37,379 bases of DNA, from NCBI GenBank assembly GCA_913041495.1, contig CAJWHT010000035.1, positions 1 to 37,379 of the forward strand, given 5' to 3'. Both the position numbers and the translations under genes were made by a program. Positions 1 to 8,800 of this stretch are shown piece after piece (the stretch's first letter is position 1; every line of letters starts with the position of its first letter). Under the pieces are notes generated by a model that saw nothing but the letters and a program-made list of their open reading frames with translations, had not been told where the DNA came from and searched no databases. This DNA is from an uncultured Desulfobacteraceae bacterium (GTDB lineage Bacteria; Desulfobacterota; Desulfobacteria; Desulfobacterales; Desulfobacteraceae).

Positions 1-728
1 AAAAGCAGACCTTCTCAGATCAGGAAAGAAAAGGGTTTGAGGCCCTCATGGCCTGGGACGGTTTCCTCGGCACCGACAGCATCGGGGGCACAGTATTTCA
101 ATTTACCACCTACCATATCGTAAAACAGGCCCTGGAACCCCACATCGGCCCGGACCTTCTCAAAGCCTATCTTAACCAGGTGGATTACTGGAGCTTTTTA
201 AAAGAGTTCCTGCCCTCGAAGACCGGCACCATCACCGGCCGCACCGATGCCGCCCCGAAAACCAAAGAAGCTATCGTCCTTGCAGGATTTAAAGATGCGG
301 TCCGCGAACTGGTGGGCAAATACGGTGTTGATCCGGCCGAATGGAAGTGGGGGGCCGTCCACACCATCGAATTTGCCCACGCCATGGGTAAAAAGAAGCC
401 CCTGGACCGTTTTTTCAACATCGGCCCCTTCCCGAGCCCCGGGGAATTCACATCGGTGAACAAACTCCAATCAAAAATCGGCAACCACGATTACAAGGTG
501 GCCTCCATCCCCTCCACCCGCCGCCTCATCGACTGCTCAGATCCCGACAACACCTGGAGCATCCTGCCCACGGGCAACTCCGGCAACTTCAAAAGCCCCT
601 TTTACAATGACCAGGCCAAGATGTTCATCACGGGCAAATACCGGAAGGTGCTGTTCACGGAAGCCCAGTATATGACGGATGATGCCAAGGTGCTGAAAAT
701 GGTACCTGAACAGCGTGAAATGAAGTAG
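1..728 (+). CDS. Penicillin acylase family hydrolase, C-terminal part (partial)
   Basis: The open frame enters from the left edge (frame starting at base 3) and ends at a TAA-type stop at 728, so only about the last 240 residues are present. The segment after the internal Met at 48 has the late beta-subunit signature of the S45 penicillin/acylhomoserine-lactone acylases: a WKWGAVHTIEF stretch, then PLDRFFNIGPFPSPGE, then DPDNTWSILPTGNSGNFKSP and a final DQ...GKY segment. Family members are periplasmic Ntn-hydrolases that are autocleaved into two chains and hydrolyse amide bonds of acylated substrates. The catalytic Ser and signal peptide would lie outside the window, so substrate cannot be inferred. 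The family call is strong. Confidence 0.88.
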   Translation, partial: KQTFSDQERKGFEALMAWDGFLGTDSIGGTVFQFTTYHIVKQALEPHIGPDLLKAYLNQVDYWSFLKEFLPSKTGTITGRTDAAPKTKEAIVLAGFKDAVRELVGKYGVDPAEWKWGAVHTIEFAHAMGKKKPLDRFFNIGPFPSPGEFTSVNKLQSKIGNHDYKVASIPSTRRLIDCSDPDNTWSILPTGNSGNFKSPFYNDQAKMFITGKYRKVLFTEAQYMTDDAKVLKMVPEQREMK

Positions 729-780
729 ATTGAAAGGGAGTTCGGTGTGTCCGTGTAACTTTTGGTTTTCAAATGGGAGA

Positions 781-947
781 GGCACATACCCGGCAGCAGC
801 GACGCAAGGCTCTTCGCTAAACCTCCGGCAGCCCTCCATGGCTGCCTACGGAGCGACTCCGAGCGCCTCTTTCTGTCCATGACGAGACCGCTCTCCGACG
901 CCGCTCCGCCCCTCACCCCACCGCTGCCTGGCCCTCGTGGTTTGCCG
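781..947 (-). repeat. Structured repeat family, copy A
   Basis: Read on the minus strand, this segment matches copies B (5317-5493) and C (26783-26951) in order: a 5' block GGCAAACCACGAGGGCCAGG, then GGCAGC, a CGGCGT block, a GTCATGGACAGAAAGA block, a variable hairpin (here ggcagcc at 827-833 pairing with ggctgcc at 840-846), a TTTAG motif and the tail GCTGCCGGGTATGTGCC. The 5' GGCAGC (plus-strand gctgcc 923-928) can pair with the 3' GCTGCC (plus-strand ggcagc 792-797), closing the whole element. No convincing reading frame uses it. It looks like a structured RNA or a non-autonomous mobile element. Confidence 0.7.
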
Positions 948-1050
948 ACGCATTACTCCCAGCCATGCCCGCTTTTATCCGGTATTAGCTCCCCAATGAC
1001 AAAAATACGAATGGGGAAACGATTCCTGTGAAAAATTAATTGATAGCCCG

Positions 1051-1176
1051 ATGACGCTGCTTAAAAAACTTGAACTTGATCTCACCGGTCATGTCAGATA
1101 CTCTCATTACAATGATAACTCGAATCATCAAAATCCCTCTGACAGACTTGCGATGAAAGGTAACGGGTTTGACTAA
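1051..1176 (+). CDS. Possible 41-residue ORF, perhaps the tail of a lost gene
   Basis: An ATG-initiated frame runs 41 codons to TAA and overlaps the start of the next gene by a few bases. The product begins MTLLKKLELDLTGHV and ends RLAMKGNGFD. There is no clear ribosome binding site and no family that I recognise. The composition looks protein-like, so it may be the C-terminal remnant of a larger gene, but chance is not excluded. Confidence 0.25.
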   Translation: MTLLKKLELDLTGHVRYSHYNDNSNHQNPSDRLAMKGNGFD

Positions 1177-1492
1177 GAAAATAAAGCGAAAACTTCATAT
1201 TGGAAATGAAGTCTATCATTGGGTTGTTGAGAAGAATAAATTGGACTTATTCCCTTATGAAAGTACCCATATTCGGGTTCATCAAGACAATCAGACTAAA
1301 TCCATTTTGTATATTGATGCCAATGCCTGGAATTTCGAGTTGTCCCCTGAAAACATAAAATGTGCGATTAAGTTTGCCCTGGAAAACAATTGGGATCCCA
1401 AAATACCCGGAACAGGCGTTTATGTCTCAATGAATGATGCCGGATTTTTTATTCTGCCAAAGGATACAAACCATGCTTTTGAAATTAATTAG
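1169..1492 (+). CDS. Hypothetical protein, 107 aa
   Basis: The start is TTG, with an AAAGG ribosome binding site about 8 bases upstream. The 107-residue product begins with a basic stretch (MTKKIKRKLHIGNEVY) and then has alternating hydrophobic/polar segments typical of a small soluble alpha/beta protein. There is no signal peptide or membrane segment. I do not recognise the family. Its isolated position beside repeat copy A and other orphan genes, and its AT-rich codon use compared with the acylase gene, suggest accessory, possibly transferred DNA. A small immunity-type protein is possible but unsupported. Confidence 0.55.
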   Translation: MTKKIKRKLHIGNEVYHWVVEKNKLDLFPYESTHIRVHQDNQTKSILYIDANAWNFELSPENIKCAIKFALENNWDPKIPGTGVYVSMNDAGFFILPKDTNHAFEIN

Positions 1493-1497
1493 CAAAA

Positions 1498-1878
1498 ATG
1501 CAGCCCAAAGGGTACCTTAACAAAATCCAAGGTAAGAAAAACACTAATATTTTCGCGTTTCTATACCTTGCTGTAAATATAGTTGTCTGCAATTTAATGA
1601 TAATGTTTGCTGTCTTAGCTTTGATGTCATGAAAATTTTCATCAGGTTATATAATGATCGTGGTTCCTTTCACCGGTATCCTGTCAGGATATTGGATGCG
1701 GAAAAATCGCTATGGCGTGTTGAGAAGCCTTATCATCGCAGCGAATATTATTGTTACGGCAATCATCCTGTTTACAGCTGTTTTTATTTCACCTGAAATG
1801 AAGACAGCCAAGCAGAAGAAGTTTGAAAATAATAGAATTCTGGAACAGAACAAACCTGAAAACGCTTCAGGCCAATAA
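1498..1878 (+). pseudogene. Small membrane protein gene interrupted by an in-frame TGA
   Basis: One frame runs from ATG 1498 to TAA 1878 except for a single TGA at 1630-1632. The upstream part (44 codons) ends in a hydrophobic segment (NIFAFLYLAVNIVVCNLMIM...). The downstream part, which can restart at ATG 1654 as a 74-residue ORF, carries two more hydrophobic stretches (near MIVVPFTGILSGYW and SLIIAANIIVTAIILFTAVF) and a polar tail. Together they would make a plausible three-helix membrane protein of about 126 residues, so I read this as a gene broken by a nonsense mutation. Alternatively only the 74-residue ORF is expressed. Neither start has a clear ribosome binding site. Function unknown. 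Confidence 0.4.
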
Positions 1879-1900
1879 TTGTCGTTTGGCTTTGTTTTCT

Positions 1901-2257
1901 TCAGTTGATGACGTACGATTTTGATATAAAAGGAGAAATCAGTCCAGACAGGTGCCAGAGTGTTGCAGTTCCGATCCATAGACCATGGGTCATGGCCCAA
2001 TTGTTTTTTCCATGGGAATCGTTTCCCCCTTTGGATCGTTTAAAATAAGCCAACGCTTGCCCCAAAAATGAAATCCAGGCAATGATGATCCAGATGATAT
2101 AGACGTCCACTGTAACAGAAAACAAAAACCCGGGAGATGCCCCCATCTGGTCAACAAGGATGAATGCAATATTTGAACTAAGCCTTATGAACAGGGTATA
2201 TCCTGCTGTGGCAGCCAGCATGATTGCCATTGTCATTATCTTATGAGGAACCTTCAT
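1901..2257 (-). CDS. Hypothetical membrane protein, 118 aa
   Basis: The product has about three hydrophobic segments: near residues 7-30 (IMTMAIMLAATAGYTLFI), near 45-70 (FSVTVDVYIIWIIIAWISFLGQALAYF) and a weaker one near 90-110. A basic, polar loop (KRSKGGNDSHGKNN) lies between the last two. It is convergent with the small membrane gene at 1498-1878 and divergent from the ankyrin gene. I do not recognise the family; only an inner-membrane location is supported. Confidence 0.55.
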   Translation of the reverse strand: MKVPHKIMTMAIMLAATAGYTLFIRLSSNIAFILVDQMGASPGFLFSVTVDVYIIWIIIAWISFLGQALAYFKRSKGGNDSHGKNNWAMTHGLWIGTATLWHLSGLISPFISKSYVIN

Positions 2258-2324
2258 TTCAGCACCTTAGAATAACCGTTTACTCTGACGGAGTTTAATA
2301 TTAAATTATTCGGGAACACAAGCC

Positions 2325-3119
2325 ATGTCTTCAATAAAATTTTATGGTTCTTTGAATATCGTTTTTTTCACCGGGATATTGATCATGTCATTTACAGGGA
2401 CAGGCCTTGCCGGACAGAATATTCTTCAACCGGTACTCAGAGGCAAAGAGGCATTACCGGATGCCATTAATGGGCCTGGAATTGAAAGTCTTGATGCCTT
2501 TGAAAGTGAACCTGAAAAAGAAAAGAAAATCAGTGAAGACCACATTCAGGGAAGGTTTTTACAGGCACTGGGTATGGATGATGTTGTCCAGGCTGAGTAC
2601 CTTCTCTCAAAGGGGGCACAGGTCAATCTACCCCTTGTCAGCACCGGCTCCACTGCATTGATGCTGGCGCAGTCTCTTTCCATGGCCCGGATGCTTGTCT
2701 TAAACGGGGCTGATGTCCATGCCCGGGATAACAAAAACGGCACATCCCTGCACTATGCAGTGACAAGACCGGCTGCAACTGATTTAATTTTGTTTCTTGT
2801 AAAATCCGGTGCCGACATCAATGCCCAGGGCTGGAAAAATGAAACACCTTTCAATATAGCTGTCTGCTATCTTAATGAAACCAGAACAGAAAATATGAAA
2901 ATCGTAAAAGTACTGGCAGAATCAGGTGCAGATATTAACGCTCGTGACAATAATGGTTTCACTGGCCTTATGCAGGCTGCAGCCACGGGCAATAATGCCC
3001 TGGCTGACATGCTCATTTCTCTTGATGCAAACAAGGCACTGACAGATCCTTACGGTAAAACCGCCAGGGATATTGCCTATGAATTCGGTTCCAGATATAT
3101 CTGGCAGCAACTTGAATAA
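2325..3119 (+). CDS. Exported ankyrin repeat protein
   Basis: The first ~30 residues form a signal peptide (hydrophobic IVFFTGILIMSFTGTGLAG with a plausible AG|Q cleavage site), so the protein is probably periplasmic or surface-exposed. After an acidic linker (residues ~50-75) the rest is ankyrin repeats, each about 33 residues, recognisable by ADVHARDNKNGTSLHYAV, GADINAQGWKNETPFNIAV and GADINARDNNGFTGLMQAA, with a final degenerate repeat ending YGKTARDIAYEFG. Ankyrin stacks bind partner proteins; in bacteria exported ones often accompany secreted enzymes or effectors as inhibitors. It is convergent with the phospholipase C-like gene, with 19 bases between them. The partner is unknown. Confidence 0.85.
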   Translation: MSSIKFYGSLNIVFFTGILIMSFTGTGLAGQNILQPVLRGKEALPDAINGPGIESLDAFESEPEKEKKISEDHIQGRFLQALGMDDVVQAEYLLSKGAQVNLPLVSTGSTALMLAQSLSMARMLVLNGADVHARDNKNGTSLHYAVTRPAATDLILFLVKSGADINAQGWKNETPFNIAVCYLNETRTENMKIVKVLAESGADINARDNNGFTGLMQAAATGNNALADMLISLDANKALTDPYGKTARDIAYEFGSRYIWQQLE

Positions 3120-3138
3120 ATTCTAAAACCGCTTGAAA

Positions 3139-4863
3139 TCATTTCCTGCGATATATGGTTGACCCTTTACAGATGAGATTCTTGTTATTGTCAACAGCAG
3201 CGTATGAAATTTCCACAGGACCGCGGCGGATAGCCTTGGTAACGTCTAAAGTCATGTTCCAATGGGTGCCTCGTTTTTGGTTCCATCCATTGCCCCGGTT
3301 GGCAATGGTTACGAATTGCCCGTTTATGAACAGACCAACCTGGTGAACATAGCGATTTCCGTCAAGAATACCAATGACGACATCCACCTTGTGATACATG
3401 GCCCCCGCGATGCTATTGTTGGAGGTGTCCCTTTTAACAGAAATGGTGATACTGCTGCAATTGGTGCTTTTTATCGGCTGAGGGCTTGGTTGGGGAGTTG
3501 GCACGGGATCAGGCTCGGGCTGAATTTTACGTGTGGAAATGGTTATTTGCTCTATATTATATCCCATATCCGGTGTGGTTTGATATTCTCCTGTGACAGC
3601 ACATGCCAGTTGAATTTTTTCACCCGGTTTAAACGGCACCTGCCACCAGGCACCGGACCGGGCTCCCGGTCGAATCGGATCGCTCAGTTTGACAATATTG
3701 TCATGGGATCTGCCGTCTTCAAATGTCCACCTGAATAATACAACTACATTTTCAAGCGCTTCAAGTGTGTTCATATTGACAATATTGCATGTGGCCTTGC
3801 AGTTGTTGCCATCCACCTGTTCCGGCCGGATCGGTTCTATTTTGATTGTGGTGACAGATGCTTTAAACATGGTCATGACGGCCCGCACAGCATAACTGAT
3901 GGCATACCCCGGGGTATTGAAAAATGGTTCTATGTTATTCCGGGTCCTTTGGGCGCAGACAGCTGCAAATCGTTTGGCAGTATTATAGAATTCAACGCCG
4001 GGATCATGTTTTTTAACAAGTTTTATTCTTGGGTTTTTCCAGTCGGGATCATATCTTGAGATGCTCAGGATATGATTCAGGTATGTTTCATATATGCCCT
4101 GGGACCAGAGTTTATGAGCCTGTTTTTCCCACATGGCATGGCTTCCGGTCAGAATACGGGACTCTTGGATACCGTATCCATTGTAATACCAGGGGTCGTA
4201 CCAGTCTGTTGTACCCACTTTCCCGTTTATTTTTAAAGGATGATATGCTGTAAACGCATCAAGGGCTTTGTGAAATCTCTGATTCCCTCCCCACCCGTCA
4301 GGTACGGGAGAGGCAATATACAAAAGGGCCGGCCCGCTTTCGGCAAGACTCAAATTGCCAATATCCGCCTGTTTTCTTTGATGGGCAAGCCAGGCCGGGA
4401 TACCTGCGGTGTGGTAGGGCACATGCATGTCGCTTAAAAAATGAGCTGCCCATGCTGCTGATTTAGCAGCGCCATCACCGGTTTTATGCTGGATCGTATT
4501 GGATACTAAATTTTTATAATGCTTGCCGACTGCATCCGGCCCGCCGCCCTGTTGGGTTTCTGGATTGTAATAGTGTTCTGAAAAAAGGGAAGACCCGTCA
4601 GCATCCGGTCCTGTGCCTGACATGGAAAGATTTCCGTCTAATGAGACCCAGTCATAGGACATGATCTGTCTGACTGTTGGAAACCCCAGCACCCCGAACC
4701 CGGGATCGCTGCTGATTCTGCCCATGGCCGTTTCTACAATTGATGCATGGGTATTTGCCATGCCGTCAAACGATCCCCAGCCCAGAACCCTGGCCGGGTT
4801 GAAAAGCAAGGCCCCGATTGACCCGGCAGTTGCAGCAAGCATCTTTCTTCGTGATAGATCCAT
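3139..4863 (-). CDS. Tat-exported zinc-dependent phospholipase C/S1-P1 nuclease-like protein
   Basis: The start at 4863 is preferred over an upstream one because a GGAGGAAA site precedes it and the product then begins MDLSRRKMLAATAGSIGALL, a twin-arginine signal. Cleavage would expose the Trp of WGSFDGMANTHASI, matching the N-terminal Trp-His zinc ligands of bacterial phospholipase C. Further ligands are visible in the YDWVSLDGN region, SEHYYNPE and AAHFLSDMHVPYH (the HxxxD...H core). Beyond the catalytic domain (to about residue 290) there are beta-rich segments, a Pro-rich linker (PEPDPVPTPQPSPQP, around residue 455) and a C-terminal domain of about 110 residues, possibly for cell-surface or ligand binding. 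Lipid versus nucleic-acid specificity cannot be decided. It appears monocistronic. Confidence 0.8.
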   Translation of the reverse strand: MDLSRRKMLAATAGSIGALLFNPARVLGWGSFDGMANTHASIVETAMGRISSDPGFGVLGFPTVRQIMSYDWVSLDGNLSMSGTGPDADGSSLFSEHYYNPETQQGGGPDAVGKHYKNLVSNTIQHKTGDGAAKSAAWAAHFLSDMHVPYHTAGIPAWLAHQRKQADIGNLSLAESGPALLYIASPVPDGWGGNQRFHKALDAFTAYHPLKINGKVGTTDWYDPWYYNGYGIQESRILTGSHAMWEKQAHKLWSQGIYETYLNHILSISRYDPDWKNPRIKLVKKHDPGVEFYNTAKRFAAVCAQRTRNNIEPFFNTPGYAISYAVRAVMTMFKASVTTIKIEPIRPEQVDGNNCKATCNIVNMNTLEALENVVVLFRWTFEDGRSHDNIVKLSDPIRPGARSGAWWQVPFKPGEKIQLACAVTGEYQTTPDMGYNIEQITISTRKIQPEPDPVPTPQPSPQPIKSTNCSSITISVKRDTSNNSIAGAMYHKVDVVIGILDGNRYVHQVGLFINGQFVTIANRGNGWNQKRGTHWNMTLDVTKAIRRGPVEISYAAVDNNKNLICKGSTIYRRK

Positions 4864-5316
4864 TTTCCTCCTTTTTATTTGGGGCGAAAACGTCAAAATC
4901 AAAATCACAAAAACAGTTCAGTAATATATCCAAGCAACTAATTAAGTCTTTTTACGAAAAGACCATTTATCTGCTGTCTTTCGGGATGAGGTCAGCTTAG
5001 TATTTATCGCCAGCGATTTGAACCCCCAAAAAGGATTTTGTTAAAATATTCGTTTGGATTACAACAATATGATGTGTGGATCCGTTTATCGTCTTATTAT
5101 CCGACAGCTAACCGCATACCCTGAAAATTTGAATGATATCCGACCAGATGTGGATAGGCCGGACGGAAACCCAAGAGTCACGTTTATTGGAGATAATCAC
5201 GATTCTGAAAAAAATACAATAAGGAGGAATATGTATTATTTTCATCCCACCTGATGGTGGACTCAAGTTTTATCTTAATGCCCTGTTATCATTTCGATTG
5301 ACAGAGATACCACCCG
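4864..5316. other. Intergenic stretch without an intact gene; contains a diverged repeat block
   Basis: No convincing gene is present. A short open frame at 5054-5254 overlaps a repeat block and is not protein-like. The stretch includes the repeat block at 5110-5194, then a strong ribosome-binding-site-like AAGGAGGA at 5219-5226 followed by an ATG whose frame stops after seven codons, as if a gene start had been cut off. A small CCACC/GGTGG inverted repeat (around 5248-5261) follows. It reads as the scar of a mobile element. Confidence 0.5.
5110..5194. repeat. Diverged repeat block, copy 1 (matches 23989-24070)
   Basis: Aligning by eye, this block shares AACCGCATA, CTGA-AATT, GAATGATATCCGAC, AAGAGTCAC and TTATTGGA with 23989-24070, in the same order and spacing apart from a few bases. 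Copy 2 lies just upstream of the tyrosine-recombinase gene of the IS91-like element, so this one is probably a stranded end of a related element. Confidence 0.6.
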
Positions 5317-5493
5317 CGGCAAAAGGCTTGCGAAGGCGACTAGGCAGCTGGTGCCGTGGAGGCCCGGAACGGCGTGAGATTGCGCGGGGCGTCAGGGATA
5401 GACAGACCCGTGAACCTCCGCTACTCCGGCGATCACGACGATTGCCGGAGTTTTAGTGGAGGGTCCCGCGGGGCCAGCTGCCGGGTATATGCC
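5317..5493 (+). repeat. Structured repeat family, copy B
   Basis: This copy has the conserved order CGGCAAA, GGCAGC, CGGCGT, GGCGTCAGGGATAGACAGA, variable hairpin, TTTTAG and GCTGCCGGGTATATGCC. The closing stem GGCAGCTGG (5343-5351) pairs perfectly with CCAGCTGCC (5474-5482), and the internal variable hairpin is ctccggc (5424-5430) with gccggag (5444-5450). In copy C the seventh stem pair is C-G instead of T-A, which is a compensatory change. It carries no reading frame of its own. Confidence 0.75.
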
Positions 5494-5838
5494 CGGATAT
5501 AATATGGTCCGGTACTTCATTTGAATTTAATCTTTGGCGTATGAAGGCTGCCATTCTCGTTCAGATCAGGATTATCGGTTTTCACCAAAGGTGGGTACTG
5601 GTGGCCATTCCAAAATTTTCTATTTTGACTCACACCGAATCGTCTTCGATTTCAGCCCCCGTCCTGATAACGTCGGGGGAAGGGTGACCATTACTCCGCA
5701 CCCAAAGGATCTCTTTCACAAGACTCCCGAACCGCGTCAAGGATATCGTCTGTCGTTGCCTTTGTTTTTAAACCAGCCACGTCAAAAGGTGATTTTGATG
5801 ATTCTGTAAATAAAGTACCTTGATTTGACAGATAATAT
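5494..5838. other. Intergenic stretch downstream of repeat B
   Basis: Apart from the possible gene remnant at 5691-5840 on the minus strand, I see no gene, terminator or RNA here. A near-palindrome CCGGGTATATGCCCGG straddles the repeat B tail (5481-5496). Confidence 0.4.
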
Positions 5839-5840
5839 TC
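5691..5840 (-). pseudogene. Possible C-terminal gene remnant after the RecQ-UvrD gene
   Basis: On the minus strand a frame that overlaps the end of the helicase gene continues past its stop and encodes a protein-like tail: GGFEYYLSNQGTLFTESS, then PFDVAGLKTKATTDDILDAVRE and a final charged ERDPLGAE. The acidic amphipathic ending resembles the C-terminus of small antitoxin-type regulators, but that is an impression only. It has no start of its own, so it would be a truncated remnant. It could be a chance open frame. Confidence 0.25.
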
Positions 5841-8800
5841 AAAACCGCCTGTGGAGAATCTCCACAATCGGCAGTTCCCAGGAATCGGTTCGAATCTTGC
5901 CGGGTGAGTTGTCATCTTCATCACTGCGTTTGCGGCCGACAATGCCCATTACTCTGGCGCTGAGGATATGATGGCGGCAGGCCTGCCATTTTCTGCCGGC
6001 ATTGTTTGACAGCCGTGAAAGAATGCCGCCCTGGCGGTCGGTAATGAACATATGGCCGCCTTTTTTAATGAGTTGCACCCTGTCCCCGGTTTCAAGCCGG
6101 GTGAGGCGTTTGTGGATTTCATCTGTGTCAGGGCGCAATCCCGGATACCTCAGGTAGATATCGGACATCCCGAGAACGGATACGGTGATGTCCTCTGAAA
6201 AGCCCGGGATGGAGGCCTTGGGTGCTGAGGTTTCCGTGACAAACCCGTTGGCTGCCAGGGGATTGATATGGGGATTGGCGGAGTTGTCTGTGGCGCAGAT
6301 GTATAATTGCCGCTCCGCCCGGGTCATGCCCACGTAGAACAGGCGGCGTTCCTCTTCCATTTCAAAGGCGGTGCCGGAGCGCCATCCGCCGTCGAGGATG
6401 AAAACCACGGGGAATTCCATACCCTTGACGCTGTGAACGGTGCCGGAGAACACGCCTGTGCCGGTTTTGTGTTCCTGCCGCTCTTCGGCCAGGGCTTCCC
6501 AGATGAAATCATGGGCCCGGGCCAGGGAGATTGCCATGTCCGGGTTGATATTCTCCCAGGCATCCAGCATCTGCCCCACCAGGGCGGTCCAATTGTTCTC
6601 CCGGGAAAATGTTTCCATGACTGACGATTTGAGATCGGCCGGCCGCAGACTCTCTTTTTTGCGGGTTTCCAGGTGGTTTAAAAGATGCCGGATCTCTCGG
6701 AGGCGGGAAACGGGGAAGCCGCCTCCGGCCTTGAGGGGGTAGCAAAAATCAATGCCTTCACGGGCCAGGGCCATTCTCAGGGCCACCAAGGGGGGATGGC
6801 CGATCCCCAGGCGGGAAACCACGGCGATATCCCCAGGGGTCAACGCCGGGTTTCCGGCAAGGATTTTTTTGATGGTGCCGGCGATAAACACTGCCTGGGA
6901 TGGCAGGTCCGGGGCGCGTACCAGTTGCACCATCCTGTCCGGGGGGCAGGCGGCGGGCGTTGTTTCTTCTGCCTTGCGCCTGCGGTTAATGCAGATGGGA
7001 TGGTCCGTTTTCATGCGGTCCCTGTTCCGGGCGATGAAGGCGTTGGCGGCGGTGATGATGGGAAAGGACGACCGGTAGTTCTCCACCAGGTAAAAGGTGT
7101 CGGCGTCATAATCTTCTTTAAACCTGCGGATGAACTCCACGTTGGCGTTCCTGAAGGCGTAAATGCTCTGGTCGTCGTCACCCACGGCCATGATGGAGAT
7201 GCGGGCGTCGGCATCGGCGGCCATCCGCCCGGTGAGGGCGGAGATGAAATCGTACTGGCGGCGGTCGATGTCCTGGTATTCATCCACGAGGATATAGCGG
7301 TATCGGGCCAAAAGAAGCTCCCGGGCTTCGTCCCCGTCCATTCCAATGCCCAGGCCCGCCACCTCACGATTTCCCCTGAGGATATCGACGGCCTCGTCAA
7401 TGAGGCCGTCAAAGTTGACCGCCTCCCCTTTGGGATCCCTGGAAGAGTTTTCTGCAAAGGCACGGCCGCAGATGCGCATGGCAAAGCCATGAAAGGTCAT
7501 GGCCGTGATATGCGATCCCATCCTGCCGGCCAGCGCCCGAATACGCTTTCGCAGTTCCAGCATGGCCCGGTGGTTGTAGCAGAGCACCAAAATGGCTGAC
7601 GGGTCAATGGATTTGGCTTTCATCAACCAGGCGCAGCGGTGAACGATGAGACGGGTTTTCCCGGAGCCGGGGCCGGCCAGTACCAGGAGGTTCCGGTCCT
7701 GCGGCATGGCGGTAACGGTTTCCTGGATATCGTTTTCCAGGGACTGGACGATCTGCCGATAACTTTGTGCCGTCATGGCGGTATGGATAATCTTCTTTTC
7801 CCCGGGAAAGTACTGCCGGATAAAGTCCTCATGGGAGGCGGTAAAATAATCCGCCACAAAATTGAGAGCGGTGCGGATCTTTTCCAGGCCCAGGAGGGCG
7901 AACTTCTCCATGACATGGACCTGGACATTTTTCTGGTCGTAGTGAAGAGACAGGGGGGCATAGTCGGCCTTTGTGTACCGCCGGCCGGCAGCCCCGGGCG
8001 TCAGTTCCAGGGTAAAGGCCTGGCGGAACACCCCCAGTCCGTTCTGGAGGGTGAGGGCTTTTATATCGTGGAGATACAGCAGGGACCGCTCCACCAGCGC
8101 CCGGGTGTCGCCTTTGAATCCCGACAGGAAAACATGCCCGGTCATATCGGCGAGGATATCTGAAATAAAAAACTTGGCCAAGACCTCTGCCTGACCACTG
8201 CGCAGGGAGGCGGGAAGTGCGCGGATAATGGCCTCGATGATGAGGCCGGCGGCCTGATGGCGGCGTGCCATGCGTTCACCCAGGGTATCCCAGTCAACGG
8301 CCCTTCGGACCCACCGCTGGTCCGTGCCCCTGCGGCCGGTGATCTTCAGGCTCTTGCCGCCGGTTTCCCCCTTGTCATTGGCCAGGCATCGAAGGATGCG
8401 TTCCACAGCCTCGGTGTTCACCCGGTCAAATCCGGCATCCTTGAGGCGCTGGGACATGCGGCGCAGATTGAAGATGCCGGCCTCCCCCTCGGTGTCTATG
8501 CCGGATTCCGCCGCCATCTCCGCCATCAGGCCGGCCATCTTTTTTTCCGCCCGGCTGAAATAATCCAGTACATCCACGGCCTTGTTCTTCCCCTTGGGAC
8601 GGATGAAGGCGCTCATGATCACCCCTTCTCTCACCAACCCTGTCTTTGCCATGTCGGACAGCAGAGAGATGACCTCCCGGGAGTCCAGATATTTGTCCGG
8701 CAGATCCTTTATTTTCCCAAGTTCCGTGCAAATATCGTCGGCAGACATCAGGGCGTTGGGATCGGCATTGAAAAAGAAGTGGAGGATGGTCGAAAAAATC

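Noticed and set aside
990-1017. TCCCCA/TGGGGA inverted repeat as a terminator
   Set aside because: The 16-base loop and lack of a T-run make a terminator unlikely.
1630-1632. Selenocysteine reading of the TGA in the small membrane ORF
   Set aside because: No relative with Cys at this place is known to me, and the only nearby hairpin is weak with its loop only 12 bases away.
5054-5254. 66-residue open frame
   Set aside because: It lies over the diverged repeat block, has no ribosome binding site and does not look like protein.
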